Part shown: piece after piece, positions 36,901 to 49,500 of the stretch | How positions within the stretch are numbered: position 1 is the stretch's first letter | Layout: every line of letters begins with the position of its first letter | The notes under the pieces: generated by a model | What the model saw: the letters and a program-made list of their open reading frames with translations, nothing else | Told to the model about the DNA's origin: nothing | Databases searched by the model: none | Assembly: GCF_958295425.1 (NCBI RefSeq) | Contig: NC_081146.1 | Coordinates: 27,046,764-27,110,763 of the forward strand | Length of the DNA: 64,000 nt | Source: Solea solea | Taxonomy: Eukaryota > Chordata > Actinopteri > Pleuronectiformes > Soleidae | Reading direction: 5' to 3' | Program-made: the position numbers and the translations under genes

Positions 36901-39900
36901 AGTCATAGTTTAACATGTCGTCCAAAATGTGATAAAAATGTCATAGGATAGTATGTCGTCCAAAATCAGTCAAAAAAGTCATAGTATAGTATGTCGTCCA
37001 AAATCAGTCAAAAAAGTCATAGTATAGTATGTCGTCCAAAATCAGTCAAAAAAGTCATAGTATAGTATGTTGTCCAAAATGTGACAAAAATGTCATAGTA
37101 TAGTATGTCGTCCAAAATCAGTCAAAAAAGTCATAGTATAGTATGTTGTCCAAAATCAGTCAAAAAAGTCATAGTATAGTATGTTGTCCAAAATCAGTCA
37201 AAAAAGTCATAGTTTAGTCTGTCATCCAAAATGTGATAAAAAAGTCATAGTTTAGTATGTCGTCCAAAATCAGTCAAAAAACTCATAGTATAGTATGTTG
37301 TCCAAAATCAGTCAAAAAAGTCATAGTTTAGTCTGTCGTCCAAAATGTGATAAAAAGTCATAGTTTAGTATGTCGTCCAAAATGTGACAAAAAAGACATA
37401 GTATTTAGTATGTCGTCGAAAATCAGTCAAAAAAGTCATAGTATAGTATGTCGTCCAAAATGTGACAAAAATGTCATGGTATAGAATGTCGTCCAAATCA
37501 GTCAAAAAAGTCATAGTATAGTATGTCTTTCAAAATCAGTCAAAAAGGTCATAGTATAGTATGTCGTCCAAAATCAGTCAAAAAAGTCAGAGTTTGCTAT
37601 GTCGTCCAAAATGTGACAAAAATGTCATAATATAGTATGTCGTCCAAAATCAGTCAAAAAAGTCATAGTATAGTATGTCGTCCAAAATCAGTCAAAAAAG
37701 TCAGAGTTTGCTATGTCGTCCAAAATGTGACAAAAATGTCATAATATAGTATGTCGTCCAAAATCAGTCAAAAAAGTCATAGTATAGTATGTCGTCCAAA
37801 ATCAGTCAAAAAAGTCAGAGTTTACTATGTCGTCCAAAATGTGACAAAAATGTCATAATATAGTATGTCGTCCAAAATCAGTCAAAAAAGTCATAGTATA
37901 GTATGTCGTCCAAAATCAGTCAAAAAAGTCATAGTTTAACATGTCGTCCAAAATGTGATAAAAATGTCATAGGATAGTATGTCGTCCAAAATCAGTCAAA
38001 AAAGTCATAGTATGTCGTCCAAAATCAGTCAAAAAAGTCATAGTACAGTATGTCGTCAAAATGTGACAAAAAAGTCATGGTATAGAATGTCGTCCAAATC
38101 AGTCAAAAAAGACATAGTTTAGTATGTCGTCCAAAATCAGTCAAAAAAGTCATAGTATAGTATGTCGTCCAAAATGTGACAAAAAAGTCATAGTATAATA
38201 TGTCGTCAAAATCAGTCAAAAAAGTCATAGTTTACTATGTCGTCCAAAATGTGAAAAAAATGTCATAATATAGTATGTCGTCCAAAATCAGTCAAAAAAG
38301 TTATAGTATAGTATGTCTTCCAAAATGTGAAAAAAATGTCATAGTATAGTATGTCGTCCAAAATCTGTCAAAAAAGTCATAGTATAGTATGTCGTCCAAA
38401 ATGTGACAAAAATGTCATGGTATAGAATGTCGTCCAAATCAGTCAAAAAAGACATAGTTTAGTATGTCGTCCAAAATCAGTCAAAAAAGTCATAGTATAG
38501 TATGTCTTTCAAAATCAGTCAAAAAAGTCATAGTATAGTATGTCGTCCAAAATCAGTCAAAAAAGTCAAAGTTTGCTATGTCGTCCAAAATGTGACAAAA
38601 ATGTCATAATATAGTATGTCGTCCAAAATCAGTCAAAAAAGTCATAGTATAGTATGTCGTCCAAAATCAGTCAAAAAAGTCAGAGTTTACTATGTCGTCC
38701 AAAATGTGACAAAAATGTCATAATATAGTATGTCGTCCAAAATCAGTCAAAAAAGTCATAGTATGTCGTCCAAAATCAGTCAAAAAAGTCATAGTACAGT
38801 ATGTCGTCAAAATGTGACAAAAAAGTCATAGTATAGTATGTCGTCCAAAAACAGTCAAAAAAGTCATAGTTTAGTATGCCGTCCAAAATGTGATAAAAAT
38901 GTCATAGTATAGTATGTCGTCCAAAATCAGTCAAAAAAGTCATAGTATGTCATCCAAAATCAGTCAAAAAAGTCATAGTATAGTATGTCGTCCAAAATCA
39001 GTCAAAAAAGTCATAGTATAGTATGTCGTCCAAAATCAGTCAAAAAAGTCATAGTATAGTATGTTGTCCAAAATCAGTCAAAAAAGTCATAGTTTAGTCT
39101 GTCGTCCAAAATGTGATAAAAAAGTCATAGTTTAGTATGTCGTCCAAAATCAGTCAAAAAACTCATAGTATAGTATGTTGTCCAAAATCAGTCAAAAAAG
39201 TCATAGTTTAGTCTGTCGTCCAAAATGTGATAAAAAGTCATAGTTTAGTATGTCGTCCAAAATGTGACAAAAAAGACATAGTATTTAGTATGTCGTCCAA
39301 AATCAGTCAAAAAAGTCATAGTATAGTATGTTGTCCAAAATCAGTCAAAAAAGTCATAGTATAGTATGTTGTCCAAAATGTGAAAAAAGTCATAGTATAG
39401 TATGTCGTCAAAATGTGACAAAAAAGTCATAGTGTAGTATGTCGTCCAAAATCTGTCAAAAAAGTCATAGTTTAGTACGTCGTCCAAAATCAGTCAAAAA
39501 AGTCATAGTATAGTATGTCATCCAAAATCAGTCAAAAAAGTCATAGTATAGTATGTTGTCCAAAATCAGTCAAAAAAGTCATAGTATAGTATGTCGTCCA
39601 AAATGTGACAAAAATGTCATAGTATAGTATGTCGTCCAAAATGTGACAAAAATGTCATAGTATAGTATGTTGTCCAAAATGTGACAAAAAAGACATAGTA
39701 TAGTATGTCGTCCAAAATCAGTCAAAAAAGTCATAGTATAGTATGTCGTCCAAAATCAGTCAAAAAAGTCATAGTTTAGTATGTCGTCAAAAAAGTCATA
39801 GTATAGTATGTCGTCCAAAATGTGACAAAAATGTCACAGTATAGTATGTTGTCCAAAATCAGTCAAAAAAGTCATAGTATAGTATGTCGTCCAAAATCAG

Positions 39901-41357
39901 TCAAAAAAGTCATAGTTTAGTATGTCGTCCAAAATCAGTCAAAAAAGTCATAGTATAGTATGTCGTCAAAAAAGTCATAGTATAGTATGTCGTCCAAAAT
40001 GTGACAAAAATGTCATAGTATAGTATGTCGTCCAAAATCAGTCAAAAAAGTCATAGTTTAGTATGTCGTCAAAAAAGTCATAGTATAGTATGTCGTCCAA
40101 AATGTGACAAAAATGTCATAGTATAGTATGTCGTCCAAAATCAGTCAAAAAAGTCATAGTATAGTATGTTGTCCAAAATGTGACAAAAAAGACATAGTAT
40201 AGTATGTCGTCAAAAAAGTCATAGTATAGTATGTCGTCCAAAATGTGAAAAAAATGTCATAGTATAGTATGTCGTCCATAAACAGTCAAAAAAGTCATAG
40301 TATAGTATGTCGTCCAAAATCTGTCAAAAAAGTCATACTATAGTATGTTGTCCATAATCAGTCAAAAAAGTCATAGTATAGTATGTTGTCCAAAATCAGT
40401 CAAAAAAGTCATAGTATAGTATGTCGTCCAAAATGTGACAAAAATGTCATAGCATAGTATGTCGTCCAAAATGTGACAAAAATGTCATAGTATAGTATGT
40501 TGTCCAAAATGTGACAAAAAAGACATAGTATAGTATGTCGTCCAAAATGTGAAAAAAAAGTCGTAGTATAGTATGTCGTCCATAAACAGTCAAAAAAGTC
40601 ATAGTATAGTATGTCGTCCAAAATCTGTCAAAAAAGTCATACTATAGTATGTTGTCCATAATCAGTCAAAAAAGTCATAGTATAGCATGTCGTCCAAAAT
40701 CACTCAGAAAAGTCATAGTTTAGTATGTCGTCCAAAATGTGACAAAAAAGTCATACTATAGTATGTCGTCCATAATCAGTCAGAAAAGTCATAGTATAGC
40801 ATGTCGTCCAAAATCAGTCAAAAAAGTCATAGTTTAGTATGTCGTCAAAATGTGACAAAAAAGTCATAGTATAGTATGTTGTCCAAAATGTGACAAAAAA
40901 GACATAGTATAGTATGTCGTCCAAAATGTGACAAAAATGTCATAGTATAGTATGTCGTCCAAAATGTGAAAAAAAAGTCGTAGTATAGTATGCTGTCCAA
41001 AATCAGTCAATGAAGTCATAGTATAGTATGTCGTCCGAAATGTGACAAAAAAGACATAGTATAGTATGTCGTCCAAAATCAGTCAAAAAAGTCATAGTAA
41101 AGTATGTCGTCCAAAATCAGTCAAAAAAGTCATAGTTTAGTATGTCGTCCAAAATCAGTCAAAAAAGTCATAGTATAGTATGTCTTTCAAAATGTGACAA
41201 AAATGTCATAGTATAGTATGTTGTCCAAAATCAGTCAAAAAAGTCATAGTATAGTATGTCGTCAAAAATGTGACAAAAATGTCATAGTATAGTATGTCGT
41301 CCAAAATCAGTCAGAAAAGTCATAGTATAGTATGTCGTCCAAAATCAGTCAGAAATG

Positions 41358-41577
41358 TCATAGTATGGTATGTCGTCCAAAATCAGTCAAAAAAGTCATA
41401 GTATAGTATGTTATCCAAAATGTGAAAAAAGTCATAGTATAGTATGTCGTCCAAAATGTGATAAAAATGTCATAGTTTAGTATGTCGTCCAAAATGTGAA
41501 AAAAAAGTCGTAGCATAGTATGCTGTCCAAAATCAGTCAATGAAGTCATAGTATAGTATGTCGTCCGAAATGTAGTA
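41358..41577. repeat. Left member of a 1325-bp segmental duplication within the satellite
   Basis: The segment around 41290-41600 is repeated almost identically at 42615-42925, including rare unit variants (TGGTATGTCG, GTTATCCAAAATG, TCAATGAAGTC). Both lead into a tRNA-like insert. Confidence 0.8.
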
Positions 41578-41604
41578 AATAAGACATGTGTGGACCAACA
41601 GTCA

Positions 41605-41677
41605 GCTCAAGTGGCCTAATGGATAAGACACCTGCCAACTAACCCAAGGATTGTAGGTTCAAGTACCTCCTGTGGCA
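41605..41677 (+). pseudogene. tRNA-Arg-like sequence in satellite, copy 1
   Basis: AGTGGCCTAATGGATAAG resembles the A-box side of tRNA-Arg(CCT), and GGATTGTAGGTTCAAGTACC its T-arm and B box (the B box has AC where CC is expected). The acceptor stem GCTCAAG / CTGTGGC pairs poorly. The anticodon-loop region is altered (CCAACTAAC). I read it as a tRNA-derived pseudogene or SINE head and not as a working tRNA. The non-satellite insert around it spans about 41570-41724. Confidence 0.6.
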
Positions 41678-42224
41678 AACCAGTCTTTATAGAATAAGAG
41701 TGACCAAGAAAATTTGTTTGTTCAAAAATGTCACAGTATAGTATGTTGTCCAAAATGTGACAAAAAAGACATAGTATAGTATGTCGTCCAAAAAAGTCAT
41801 AGTATAGTATGTCGTCCAAAATGTGAAAAAAATGTCCTAGTATAGTATGTCGTCCATAATCAGTCAAAAAAGTCATAGTATAGTATGTCGTCCAAAATCT
41901 GTCAAAAAAGTCATACTATAGTATGTTGTCCATAATCAGTCAAAAAAGTCATAGTATAGCATGTCGTCAGAAAAGTCATAGTTTAGTATGTCGTCAAAAT
42001 GTGACAAAAAAGTCATAGTATAGTATGTTGTCCAAAATGTGACAAAAAAGACATAGTATAGTATGTCGTCCAAAATGTGACAAAAATGTCATAGTATAGT
42101 ATATCGTCCAAAATGTGAAAAAAAAGTCGTAGTATAGTATGCTGTCCAAAATCAGTCAATGAAGTCATAGTATAGTATGTTGTCCGAAATGTAGTAAATA
42201 AGACATGTGTGAAACCAACAGTCA

Positions 42225-42297
42225 GCACAAGTGGCCTAATGGATAAGACACCTACCTACTAACCCAAGGATTGTAGGTTCAAGTACCGCCTGTGGCA
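42225..42297 (+). pseudogene. tRNA-Arg-like sequence in satellite, copy 2
   Basis: Same 73-bp sequence as copy 1 with a few changes (GCACAAG start, CCTACCTACTAAC loop, TACCGCCTG). The surrounding insert is about 42188-42344. Confidence 0.6.
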
Positions 42298-42930
42298 AAC
42301 CAGTCATTATAGAGTAAGAGTGACCAAGAAAATTAGTTTGTTCAAAAATGTCATAGTATAGTATGTTGTCCAAAATGTGACAAAAAAGACATAGTATAGT
42401 ATGTCGTCCAAAATCAGTCAAAAAAGTCATAGTATAGTATGTCGTCCAAAAAAGTCATAGTTTAGTATGTCGTCCAAAATCAGTCAAAAAAGTCATAGTA
42501 TAGTATGTCTTTCAAAATGTGACAAAAATGTCATAGTATAGTATGTTGTCCAAAATCAGTCAAAAAAGTCATAGTATAGTATGTCGTCAAAAATGTGACA
42601 AAAATGTCATAGTATAGTATGTCGTCCAAAATCAGTCAGAAAAGTCATAGTATAGTATGTCGTCCAAAATCAGTCAAAAATGTCATAGTATGGTATGTCG
42701 TCCAAAATCAGTCAAAAAAGTCATAGTATAGTATGTTATCCAAAATGTGAAAAAAGTCATAGTATAGTATGTCGTCCAAAATGTGATAAAAATGTCATAG
42801 TTTAGTATGTCGTCCAAAATGTGAAAAAAAAGTCGTAGCATAGTATGCTGTCCAAAATCAGTCAATGAAGTCATAGTATAGTATGTCGTCCGAAATGTAG
42901 TAAATAAGACATGTGTGAAACCAACAGTCA

Positions 42931-43003
42931 GCTCAAGTGGCCTAATGGATAAGACACCTGCCTACTAACCCAAGGATTGTAGGTTCAAGTACCTCCTGTG
43001 GCA
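42931..43003 (+). pseudogene. tRNA-Arg-like sequence in satellite, copy 3
   Basis: Nearly identical to copy 1, with CCTGCCTACTAACCC in the anticodon arm. The loop CTACTAA would place ACT at the anticodon, unlike the CCT of the resembled tRNA. The surrounding insert is about 42894-43050. Confidence 0.6.
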
Positions 43004-43673
43004 AACCAGTCTTTATAGAGTAAGAGTGACCAAGAAAATTTGTTTGTTCAAAAATGTCATAGTATAGTATGTCGTCCAAAATGTGAAAAAAATGTCCTAG
43101 TATAGTATGTCGTCCATAATCAGTCAAAAAAGTCATAGTATAATATGTCGTCCAAAATCTGTCAAAAAAGTCATACTATAGTATGTTGTCCATAATCAGT
43201 CAAAAAAGTCATAGTATAGCATGTCGTCCAAAATCAGTCAGAAAAGTCATAGTTTAGTATGTCGTCCAAAATGTGACAAAAAAGTCATACTATAGTATGT
43301 CGTCCATAATCAGTCAGAAAAGTCATAGTATAGCATGTCGTCCAAAATCAGTCAAAAAAGTCATAGTATAGTATGTCGTCCAAAATCTGTCAATAAAGTC
43401 ATAGTATAGTATGTCGTCCAAAATGTGACAAAAAAGTCATACTATAGTATGTCGTCCATAATCAGTCAGAAAAGTCATAGTATAGCATGTCGTCCAAAAT
43501 CAGTCAAAAAAGTCATAGTATAGTATGTCGTCCAAAATGTGACAAAAATGTCATAGTATAGTATGTCGTCCAAAATGTGACAAAAAAGACATAGTATAGT
43601 ATGTCGTCCAAAATCAGTCAAAAAAGTCATAGTTTAGTATGTCGTCCAAAATGTGACAAAAAAGTGATAGTAT

Positions 43674-45172
43674 TACATGTCATTACATGTCATTACATTA
43701 CATTAAAACTCTGGAGCGTGCTATCTTTAATCAACTCTCCTCCTACCTTCACCGGAACAACCTTCTTGATCCTCTTCAGTCTGGTTTTAAAGCAGGTCAC
43801 TCGACCGAAACTGCACTCCTTGCTGTCACTGAGCAACTCCACACTGCCAGGGCTGCCTCTCTCTCCTCTGTGCTCATCCTCTTGGACCTCTCTGCAGCGT
43901 TTGACACAGTTAACCACCAGATCCTTATTTCCTCCCTTCAAGAACTAGGTGTCTCAGGATCTGCACTTACCCTACTCTCGTCCTATCTTCAAAACCGAAC
44001 ATACAGAGTAACCTGGAGAGGATCTGTGTCGGAACCCTGTCCTCTAGCTACTGGGGTCCCTCAGGGTTCTGTCTTGGGCCCTCTCCTCTTCTCTCTATAC
44101 ACCAACTCTCTTGGTTCTGTTATTCTCTCTCATGGTTTTTCCTATCACAGCTACGCCGACGACACCCAACTCATCCTCTCTTTTCCCAGCTCCGACACAA
44201 ATGTAGCAGAACGGATCTCCGCTTGTCTGACCGACATCTCTCAGTGGATGTCTGACCATCACCTGAAACTCAATCTCAACAAGACTGAGTTTCTTTTTCT
44301 CCCAGGAAAGGGCTCTCCCACCACAGACCTAACCATCACCCTCGACAACTCTGTGGTAACTCCGTCTCATACCGCAAGGAACCTGGGTGTGACACTTGAT
44401 GACCATCTCTCCCTCACTGCCAACATTGCTGCAACAGCTCGATCTTGCAGATACATGTTGTACAACATCAGAAGGATACGGCCTCTTCTAACCCAGAAGG
44501 CGGCACAGGTTCTGGTCCAGGCTCTTGTCATCTCACGCTTGGATTACTGCAACTCCCTCCTGGCTGGTCTCCCTGCGTGTGCCATACGACCCCTGCAACT
44601 CATCCAGAATGCAGCAGCTCGACTGGTCTTCAACTTACCAAAATTCTCCCACACTACACCTCTCCTCCGCTCCCTTCACTGGCTTCCTGTAGCTGCTCGC
44701 ATCCGCTTCAAGACTCTAGTGCTTGCGTTCCATGCTACAAACGGATCCGGTCCAGCCTACATCCAGGACATGATCAAAACCTACACCCCAGCCCGCCCAC
44801 TTCGCTCTGCATTGGCAAACCGGCTCGCTGTCCCCTCACTGACAGGATCGCAGAGGCATTTACAGAACTCCAGACTGTTCACTGTCCTCGCTCCCAAATG
44901 GTGGAACGAGCTCCCCATCGACATCCGGACAGCGGAAAGCCTCCACATCTTCCGCCGCCGACTAAAAACACATTTCTTCCGACTCTACCTCGACTAAGAC
45001 GATAACGACGACGACAAAAAAAAAAAAAAAAATGTATCGCACTTATGACTAGCACTTCATAGTTTGATTTACTTGAAGCTCTTACTTACTTCTAGCACTT
45101 ATTTGTACCCAAATGTTTAAATGCACTTATTGTAAGTCGCTTTGGATAAAAGCGTCTGCTAAATGACATGTA
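43674..45172 (+). mobile_element. 5'-truncated L2-type LINE fragment inserted in the satellite
   Basis: The 1499-bp insert is flanked by ATAGTAT on both sides (43667-43673 and 45173-45179), and removing it restores the satellite phase. It carries part of a reverse transcriptase, then a 3' segment with an A-run (45017-45032) and GTAAGTCGCTTTGGATAAAA followed by GCGTCTGCTAAATGAC, the 3' tail I know from fish L2-clade LINEs. The endonuclease and the N-terminal RT are missing. Both ends are exact inverted copies for 11 bp (TACATGTCATT and AATGACATGTA). Confidence 0.85.
43687..44997 (+). CDS. Reverse transcriptase fragment of L2-type LINE (about 430 aa, open)
   Basis: From the joined segment at about 43710 the frame is open to the TAA ending at 44997. 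It encodes RT core motifs in order: GFKAGHSTETALL, LLDLSAAFDTVNH, GVPQGSVLGPLLFSLY, the catalytic SYADDTQL, then LNLNKTEFL and NLGVTLDDHLS. A thumb/C-terminal part with SRLDYCNSLLAGLP, LHWLPVAARIRFK and PKWWNELP follows. This is the RT of a CR1/L2-clade retrotransposon. It is 5'-truncated, lacks a native start and has no endonuclease, so it is not autonomous. The uninterrupted frame suggests a recent insertion. Confidence 0.85.
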   Translation: MSLHYIKTLERAIFNQLSSYLHRNNLLDPLQSGFKAGHSTETALLAVTEQLHTARAASLSSVLILLDLSAAFDTVNHQILISSLQELGVSGSALTLLSSYLQNRTYRVTWRGSVSEPCPLATGVPQGSVLGPLLFSLYTNSLGSVILSHGFSYHSYADDTQLILSFPSSDTNVAERISACLTDISQWMSDHHLKLNLNKTEFLFLPGKGSPTTDLTITLDNSVVTPSHTARNLGVTLDDHLSLTANIAATARSCRYMLYNIRRIRPLLTQKAAQVLVQALVISRLDYCNSLLAGLPACAIRPLQLIQNAAARLVFNLPKFSHTTPLLRSLHWLPVAARIRFKTLVLAFHATNGSGPAYIQDMIKTYTPARPLRSALANRLAVPSLTGSQRHLQNSRLFTVLAPKWWNELPIDIRTAESLHIFRRRLKTHFFRLYLD

Positions 45173-46520
45173 ATAGTATAGTATGTCGTCCAAAATGTGA
45201 CAAAAAAGTCATACTATAGTATGTTGTCCATAATCAGTCAAAAAAGTCATAGTATAGCATGTCGTCCAAAATGTGACAAAAAAGTCATAGTATAGTATGT
45301 TGTCCAAAATGTGACAAAAAAGTCATAGTATAGTATGTCGTGCAAAATGTGACAAAAAAGACATAGTATAGTATGTGGTCCAAAATCAGTGAAAAAAGTG
45401 GTAGTATAGTATGTGGTCCAAAATCAGTCAAAAAAGTCATAGTATAGTATGTCGTCCAAAATGTGATAAAAATGTCATAGTATAGTATGTCGTCCAAATC
45501 AGTCAAAAAAGTCATAGTATAGTATGTCGTCCAAAATGTGACAAAAATGTCATAGTATAGTATGTGGTCCAAAATGTGACAAAAAAGACATAGTATAGTA
45601 TGTGGTCCAAAATCAGTGAAAAAAATGTCATAGTATAGTATGTCGTCCAAAATCTGTCAAAAAAGTCATAGTATAGTATGTCGTCCAAAATGTGACAAAA
45701 AAGTCATACTATAGTATGTCGTCCATAATCAGTCAGAAAAGTCATAGTATAGCATGTCGTCCAAAATCAGTCAAAAAAGTCATAGTATAGCATGTCGTCC
45801 AAAATCAGTCAAAAAAGTCATAGTATAGCATGTCGTCCAAAATCAGTCAAAAAAGTCATAGTATAGTAGGTCGTCCAAAATGTGAAAAACATGTCATAGT
45901 ATAGTATGTCGTCCATAATCAGTCAAAAAAGTCATAGTATAGTATGTCGTCCAAAATCTGTCAAAAAAGTCATAGTATAGTAAGTCGTCCAAAATGTGAC
46001 AAAAATGTCATAGTATAGTATGTCGTCCAAAATGTGACAAAAATGTCATACTATAGTATGTCGTCCAAAATCTGTCAAAAAAGTCATAGTATAGTATGTC
46101 GTCCAAAATGTGACAAAAAAGTCATACTATAGTATGTCGTCCATAATCAGTCAGAAAAGTCATAGTATAGCATGTCGTCCATAATCAGTCAGAAAAGTCA
46201 TAGTATAGCATGTCGTCCAAAATCTGTCAAAAAAGTCATAGTATAGTATGTCGTCCAAAATGTGACAAAAAAGTCATACTATAGTATGTCGTCCATAATC
46301 AGTCAAAAAAGTCATAGTATAGTATGTTGTCCAAAATCAGTCAAAAAAGTCATAGTATAGTATGTTGTCCAAAATGTGACAAAAATGTCATAGTATAGTA
46401 TGTCGTCCAAAATGTGACAAAAAAGTCATAGTATAGTATGTCGTCCAAAATGTGACAAAAAAGTCATAGTATAGTATGTTGTCCAAAATCAGTCAAAAAG
46501 TCATAGTATAGTATGTCGTC

Positions 46521-49500
46521 CAAAATGGGACAAAAAAGTCATACTATAGTATGTCGTCCATAATCAGTCAGAAAAGTCATAGTATAGCATGTCGTCCAAA
46601 ATCAGTCAAAAAAGTCATAGTATAGCATGTCGTCCAAAATCAGTCAAAAAAGTCATAGTATAGTAGGTCGTCCAAAATGTGAAAAAAAGTCATAGTATAG
46701 TATGTCGTCCAAAATCAGTCAAAAAAGTCATAGTATAGTATGTCGTCCAAAATGTGACAAAAATGTCATAGTATAGTATGTCGTCCAAAATGTGACAAAA
46801 AAGTCATAGTATAGTATGTCGTCCAAAATGTGACAAAAATGTCATAGTATAGTATGTCGTCCAAAATGTGACAAAAAAGTCATAGTATAGTATGTCGTCC
46901 AAAATGTGACAAAAAAGTCATAGTATAGTATGTTGTCCAAAATCAGTCAAAAAGTCATAGTATAGTATGTCGTCCAAAATGGGACAAAAAAGTCATACTA
47001 TAGTATGTCGTCCATAATCAGTCAGAAAAGTCATAGTATAGCATGTCGTCCAAAATCAGTCAAAAAAGTCATAGTATAGCATGTCGTCCAAAATCAGTCA
47101 AAAAAGTCATTGTATAGTAGGTCGTCCAAAATGTGAAAAAAAAGTCATAGTATAGTATGTCGTCCAAAATCAGTCAAAAAAGTCATAGTATAGTATGTCG
47201 TCCAAAATGTGACAAAAATGTCATAGTATAGTATGTCGTCCAAAATGTGACAAAAAAGTCATAGTATAGTATGTCGTCCAAAATGTGACAAAAAAGTCAT
47301 AGTATAGTATGTTGTCCATAATCAGTCAAAAGAGTCATAGTATAGTATGTCGTCCAAAATCAGTCAAAAAAGTCATAGTATAGTATGTCGTCCAAAATCA
47401 GTCAAAAAAGTCATAGTATAGCATGTCGTCCAAAATCAGTCAATAAAGTCATACTATAGTATGTTGTCAATAATCAGTCAAAAAAGTCATAGTATAGTAT
47501 GTCGTCCAAAATCAGTCAAAAAAGTCATAGTATAGCATGTCGTCCAAAATCAGTCAAAAAAGTCATAGTATAGTATGTTGTCCATAATCAGTCAAAAAAG
47601 TCATAGTATAGCATGTCGTCCAAAATCTGTCAAAAAAGTCATAGTATAGTATGTCATCCAAAATGTGAAAAAAATGTCATAGTATAGTATGTCGTCCAAA
47701 TCAGTCAAAAAAGTCATAGTATAGTATGTCGTCCAAAATGTGAAAAACATGTCATAGTATAGTATGTCGTCCATAATCAGTCAAAAAAGTCATAGTATAG
47801 TATGTCGTCCAAAACCTGTCAAAAAAGTCATAGTATAGTAAGTCGTCCAAAATGTGACAAAAATGTCATAGTATAGTATGTCGTCCAAAATGTGACAAAA
47901 ATGTCATACTATAGTATGTCGTCCAAAATCTGTCAAAAAAGTCATAGTATAGTATGTCGTCCAAAATGTGACAAAAAAGTCATACTATAGTATGTCGTCC
48001 ATAATCAGTCAGAAAAGTCATAGTATAGCATGTCGTCCATAATCAGTCAGAAAAGTCATAGTATAGCATGTCGTCCAAAATCTGTCAAAAAAGTCATAGT
48101 ATAGTATGTCGTCCAAAATCAGTCAAAAAAGTCATAGTACAGTATGTCGTCCAAAATGTGACAAAAAAGTCATACTATAGTATGTCGTCCAAAATCAGTC
48201 AAAAAAGTCATAGTATAGTATGTTGTCCAAAATGTGACAAAAAAGTCATAGTATAGTATGTCGTCCAAAATGTGACAAAAAAGTCATAGTATAGTATGTT
48301 GTCCAAAATCAGTCAAAAAGTCATAGTATAGTATGTCGTCCAAAATGGGACAAAAAAGTCATACTATAGTATGTCGTCCATAATCAGTCAGAAAAGTCAT
48401 AGTATAGCATGTCGTCCAAAATCAGTCAAAAAAGTCATAGTATAGCATGTCGTCCAAAATCAGTCAAAAAAGTCATAGTATAGTAGGTCGTCCAAAATGT
48501 GAAAAAAAGTCATAGTATAGTATGTCGTCCAAAATCAGTCAAAAAAGTCATAGTATAGTATGTCATCCAAAATGTGACAAAAATGTCATAGTATAGTATG
48601 TCGTCCAAAATGTGACAAAAAAGTCATAGTATAGTATGTCGTCCAAAATGTGACAAAAATGTCATAGTATAGTATGTCGTCCAAAATGTGACAAAAAAGT
48701 CATAGTATAGTATGTCGTCCAAAATGTGACAAAAAAGTCATAGTATAGTATGTTGTCCAAAATCAGTCAAAAAGTCATAGTATAGTATGTCGTCCAAAAT
48801 GGGACAAAAAAGTCATACTATAGTATGTCGTCCATAATCAGTCAGAAAAGTCATAGTATAGCATGTCGTCCAAAATCAGTCAAAAAAGTCATAGTATAGC
48901 ATGTCGTCCAAAATCAGTCAAAAAAGTCATAGTATAGTAGGTCGTCCAAAATGTGAAAAAAAGTCATAGTATAGTATGTCGTCCAAAATCAGTCAAAAAA
49001 GTCATAGTATAGTATGTCATCCAAAATGTGACAAAAATGTCATAGTATAGTATGTCGTCCAAAATGTGACAAAAAAGTCATAGTATAGTATGTCGTCCAA
49101 AATGTGACAAAAATGTCATAGTATAGTATGTCGTCCAAAATGTGACAAAAAAGTCATAGTATAGTATGTCGTCCAAAATGTGACAAAAAAGTCATAGTAT
49201 AGTATGTTGTCCAAAATCAGTCAAAAAGTCATAGTATAGTATGTCGTCCAAAATGGGACAAAAAAGTCATACTATAGTATGTCGTCCATAATCAGTCAGA
49301 AAAGTCATAGTATAGCATGTCGTCCAAAATCAGTCAAAAAAGTCATAGTATAGCATGTCGTCCAAAATCAGTCAAAAAAGTCATTGTATAGTAGGTCGTC
49401 CAAAATGTGAAAAAAAAGTCATAGTATAGTATGTCGTCCAAAATCAGTCAAAAAAGTCATAGTATAGTATGTCGTCCAAAATGTGACAAAAATGTCATAG

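Noticed and set aside
41605..43003. Functional tRNA genes
   Set aside because: The acceptor stem does not pair well, the B box is altered and the anticodon arm is changed in every copy.
44445..45005. 186-codon open frame overlapping the LINE RT
   Set aside because: It is a shadow in another frame of the RT coding sequence, with Pro/Ser-rich translation and no motif.
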